Shown here piece by piece: positions 13,948-16,196 of a stretch of 16,196 nt of DNA. The notes below the pieces were generated by a model. It made no database searches, was not told where the DNA came from, and was given only the letters and a program-made list of their open reading frames with translations. The translations under genes were made by a program, and so were the position numbers. The stretch comes from Bifidobacterium breve (GTDB lineage Bacteria; Actinomycetota; Actinomycetes; Nanopelagicales; Nanopelagicaceae). The DNA lies in assembly GCA_945866155.1 (NCBI GenBank), contig CAMBGL010000015.1, positions 1-16,196 of the forward strand. Reading direction: 5' to 3'. How positions within the stretch are numbered: position 1 is the stretch's first letter; each line of letters begins with the position of its first letter.

Positions 13948-16196
13948 ATGATTCGTCGAATCAGAGTCTCATTGCTCACAATAATCTCGGTCGCCTTGAT
14001 TTCGACATCGCTGCCTACATATTCATTTGCCGCCGATGCACCTGCGCCAATCTCTATGACTCCACCCGAGGATTCCAGTGTTATCAAAGATGCTCGCTCG
14101 ATACTGAGGGGGATTGAACCTTCATCATCTAATAATGCAATGGTCTATTTCGATCAGAACCAAGTCAACTTCAAATCTTTTATTTCTCTAGAACAGCATG
14201 GTGCTGGTCAATCCGGAGGCGAGAAAATAATTTGCCTAACTCCCCAAGATCCAAAGTGTATTTCCGCTCTTGCCGATTCCTCCTATCAACAGATTAAATA
14301 TGACGTTGCTATGGGTTCTTGCGATGCAAGGCAAATTGCGGCCTGTATCAAGACTTTATCTTTAGTAAAAGAAGATGGTACAAAAGTCAAAGCACAAGCA
14401 GTTCAAAGAATTTATAGCAAGACAAGCCCTGGTTGGGATTCAACTTTCAATGCAAAAACAAACACTGGGTATCCTGGGGCCGATGGGCCATGGTTGTGGA
14501 GAATTACTGATGGCGGCAAGAGTACTGATTATCTAATTCTTGGATTAGTAAGTGCGCTTTTCAATCGCCCCGCTGGCACATCGACATGGGATGCTTCAGA
14601 AAAAAGTTTGAGACTTTCAATCTATCCCGTGAAGAAATTTGAAAATTCTGCATATGTTGATGGTGGTTCAGAGACCGCGTGCTTAGCGGTAGATACGGGA
14701 GTTTGCTACCAACGCATCGCATTTGCTCCTAATCTTCGATTCGCACTCGATATTAGAATTCCAAAAGTAATTACGGGCTGGCTCAACGGGCGCCTTGATA
14801 AACCATCTGCATATACAGAAAATTATGACGATAACTATTCCGAGCTCATCGTGGAAGCCGATCCACTAGAAGAGATCATGACGGGAAAATGGTTAGCAAA
14901 TACCGGTGCAGTAGCTCAATATCTCAACGATTCTAGAAAAGGTTCGACTGCAGCGCCCGGGAGTAAGAATCTAGATATCGCTGGAACTGATCCAGATGAT
15001 CAAAATGCTGTTAGGTACTACACCTCTTTATCATCACAATTTAGTAATGCAGCGCTTACAAATACATTAGCGTGGCGCCTCAATACGACTTCAAGTGGTG
15101 CGCAAACATTTGCTTCCAACTGTGCAAAATTTGAAGGAGTCCAAGGCATAGTCACAAGTAACGCCTCTGTCTATGAGCCAGGATCGCCTCAGTGGGATAG
15201 CAATGAGGGCGCTCTTGGATACAAAATTGCAGCTCCTGTATATAAATCTGATGGTAAAACTGAAAATGTTGGCCGTTATGCATTCACAATGCGTGCTGAT
15301 TTAATCAAATGTGTTTATGGCATGACAAAGCTTCCTGCTTACGCGAAGATTGAAATTACATATGACGGGAGCGGTGAAAAGAAGACAGCTTCTGTGGTCT
15401 TAGGGCAATTCAAAGATTGGGTTAATCTCCACGCAGATAATTTTGTATTTGAGAGCACTCCACCAACTGTGAAAGTAAAACTTGAAGGTTGGACAAAATC
15501 GGCAGGTGCCGGCACAAGTACTTTGCCAGCAAGTCCACCAAATAAATCTTCACCAGGCAAAGTTGCAGCACCCACCTCTGGGCAAGCGACAATTACATGT
15601 ATAAAGGGAACAACTAAGAAAACAGTCACTGGAACAAAACCCGTCTGTCCAACTGGTTACAAAATTCAAGCAGCTCCAGGACAGGCGGCCCCACAAGTAA
15701 CTATTACTTGCACAAAGGGAACAACAAAAAAGATAGTCACTGGAACTAAACCCGTCTGTCCAACGGGTTATAAAATGAGTGTTACGAAACCAACTGCGCA
15801 GGCTCCTGCTGTTCAACAACCAGTTGATCAAGCGAAAAACCAACCACAACCCGAGCAACCAAACCAACCACAACCCGGGCAACCAAATGACCCTAATGGT
15901 GACATAACAATTACATGCATTAAGGGAAGCGAATCAAAACAAGTTACAGGAAAGTCACCTGTTCAGTGTCCGAATGGTTATCAAATGAAACCTATGCAAC
16001 CCGGGCAACCTAATCAACCACAACCCGGGCAACCTAATCAACCACAACCCGGGCAACCTATTGACCCTAATGCCGATATAACAATTACTTGCACAAAGGG
16101 AAGTGATTCAAAACAAGTTACAGGAAAATCTCCCGTGCAATGTCCTACTGGATATCAAATGCAGCCAATGCAACCCGGACAACCAGGTCAACCGCA
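13948..16196 (+). CDS. Large secreted protein with C-terminal two-cysteine repeats, 3' end cut by the window
   Basis: An open frame of 749 codons with no stop before the right edge. Residues 1-28 are a Sec signal peptide (M-I-R-R-I-R, hydrophobic core to about 22, cleavage near Y-S-F-A-A). Residues about 30-512 form an ectodomain I do not recognise. It has eight cysteines (C96, 104, 125, 133, 245, 253, 392, 455), an even number with several pairs 8 residues apart, which suggests disulfides. From about 513 a low-complexity tail carries four copies of a 26-27 residue unit (T-I-T-C-x-K-G...V-T-G...C-P-x-G-Y-[KQ]) joined by Pro/Gln/Asn-rich linkers. I recall similar units at the ends of secreted acI actinobacterial proteins, without a named function. 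It is probably cell-surface or released; adhesion or substrate capture is possible but unproven. No catalytic motif was seen. It is divergent from nnrD. Confidence 0.88.
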   Translation, partial: MIRRIRVSLLTIISVALISTSLPTYSFAADAPAPISMTPPEDSSVIKDARSILRGIEPSSSNNAMVYFDQNQVNFKSFISLEQHGAGQSGGEKIICLTPQDPKCISALADSSYQQIKYDVAMGSCDARQIAACIKTLSLVKEDGTKVKAQAVQRIYSKTSPGWDSTFNAKTNTGYPGADGPWLWRITDGGKSTDYLILGLVSALFNRPAGTSTWDASEKSLRLSIYPVKKFENSAYVDGGSETACLAVDTGVCYQRIAFAPNLRFALDIRIPKVITGWLNGRLDKPSAYTENYDDNYSELIVEADPLEEIMTGKWLANTGAVAQYLNDSRKGSTAAPGSKNLDIAGTDPDDQNAVRYYTSLSSQFSNAALTNTLAWRLNTTSSGAQTFASNCAKFEGVQGIVTSNASVYEPGSPQWDSNEGALGYKIAAPVYKSDGKTENVGRYAFTMRADLIKCVYGMTKLPAYAKIEITYDGSGEKKTASVVLGQFKDWVNLHADNFVFESTPPTVKVKLEGWTKSAGAGTSTLPASPPNKSSPGKVAAPTSGQATITCIKGTTKKTVTGTKPVCPTGYKIQAAPGQAAPQVTITCTKGTTKKIVTGTKPVCPTGYKMSVTKPTAQAPAVQQPVDQAKNQPQPEQPNQPQPGQPNDPNGDITITCIKGSESKQVTGKSPVQCPNGYQMKPMQPGQPNQPQPGQPNQPQPGQPIDPNADITITCTKGSDSKQVTGKSPVQCPTGYQMQPMQPGQPGQP
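15589..16164 (+). repeat. Four two-cysteine protein repeats
   Basis: The cysteine pairs are C551/C567, C588/C604, C657/C674 and C715/C732. Units 1 and 2 resemble each other (15 residues between cysteines, K-P-V-C-P-T-G-Y-K). Units 3 and 4 resemble each other (16 residues between, S-P-V-Q-C-P-x-G-Y-Q-M). That pairing suggests two duplication steps, the second recent. Each unit probably closes with one disulfide. More copies may lie beyond the edge. Confidence 0.85.
15847..16062 (+). repeat. Intragenic 24 bp minisatellite in the Pro/Gln linkers
   Basis: The unit encodes Q-P-G-Q-P-N-Q-P. Linker one has a diverged copy (15847-15870) and a partial copy (15871-15888). Linker two has two identical copies (15997-16020 and 16021-16044) and a partial one (16045-16062). 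A further array starts at 16171 and runs off the edge. Most copies contain CCCGGG. The period is a multiple of three, so copy changes keep the frame. Confidence 0.85.

Noticed and set aside
15339..15882. Two overlapping minus-strand reading frames under the repeat tail
   Set aside because: They are antisense shadows of the large plus-strand gene. Their Trp/Leu/Ser-rich composition comes from the complement of the Pro/Gln and Thr/Lys repeat codons, and neither has a sensible start context.
15847..16062. Possible CRISPR-like array
   Set aside because: The 24 bp units are directly adjacent with no unique spacers and keep the reading frame; they are coding minisatellites.

Overview
The window reads as a piece of a small, very compact actinobacterial chromosome with fairly low GC. 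All genes found leave only about 308 of 16196 bases uncovered (about 2%). Every convergent gene pair touches or overlaps, and several genes seem to be transcribed without a leader. Family content (galT with a CPLC site, GlpK/GlpD, an NnrD-only dehydratase, a NarL-type regulator) and a short two-cysteine repeat of the type T-I-T-C-x-K-G...C-P-x-G-Y recall the streamlined freshwater actinobacteria of the acI/Nanopelagicales group. That placement is an inference from memory of the group, not a search result.

Layout, left to right. (1) 7-1544, plus strand: a Tat-exported Rieske iron-sulfur protein, overlapped by ATGA with a secreted trypsin-like HtrA/DegP-type protease with a PDZ domain. (2) 1589-1828: a single ACT domain as a 79-residue protein. 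(3) 1829-5028, minus strand: a complete Leloir operon galT-galE-galK, divergent by only 20 bp from a GH36 alpha-galactosidase (5049-7151). (4) 7148-10368: glycerol kinase (minus) and glycerol-3-phosphate dehydrogenase (plus), divergent from a 65 bp spacer. (5) 10358-12243, minus: a secreted GH25 muramidase, preceded and overlapped by an 87-residue protein that resembles the C-terminal domain of actinobacterial DnaX (tau). (6) 12294-13872, minus: a NarL-type response regulator and an ADP-dependent NAD(P)H-hydrate dehydratase. (7) 13948 to the right edge, plus: a large secreted protein, open beyond the window, with at least 749 residues. It has an unrecognised ectodomain and a C-terminal tail of two-cysteine repeats joined by Pro/Gln-rich linkers.

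How the genes may work together. Blocks 3 and 4 read as one catabolic unit: an alpha-galactosidase frees galactose, the Leloir enzymes turn galactose into glucose-1-phosphate, and GlpK/GlpD turn glycerol into dihydroxyacetone phosphate. An alpha-galactosyl-glycerol (floridoside or isofloridoside type, or a galactolipid head group) would feed both arms. Both divergent promoters share the same TTACTCTAC core. No transporter gene lies in the window. No RNA gene, insertion sequence, CRISPR array or prophage was seen, and there is no gene-free stretch above 75 bp.
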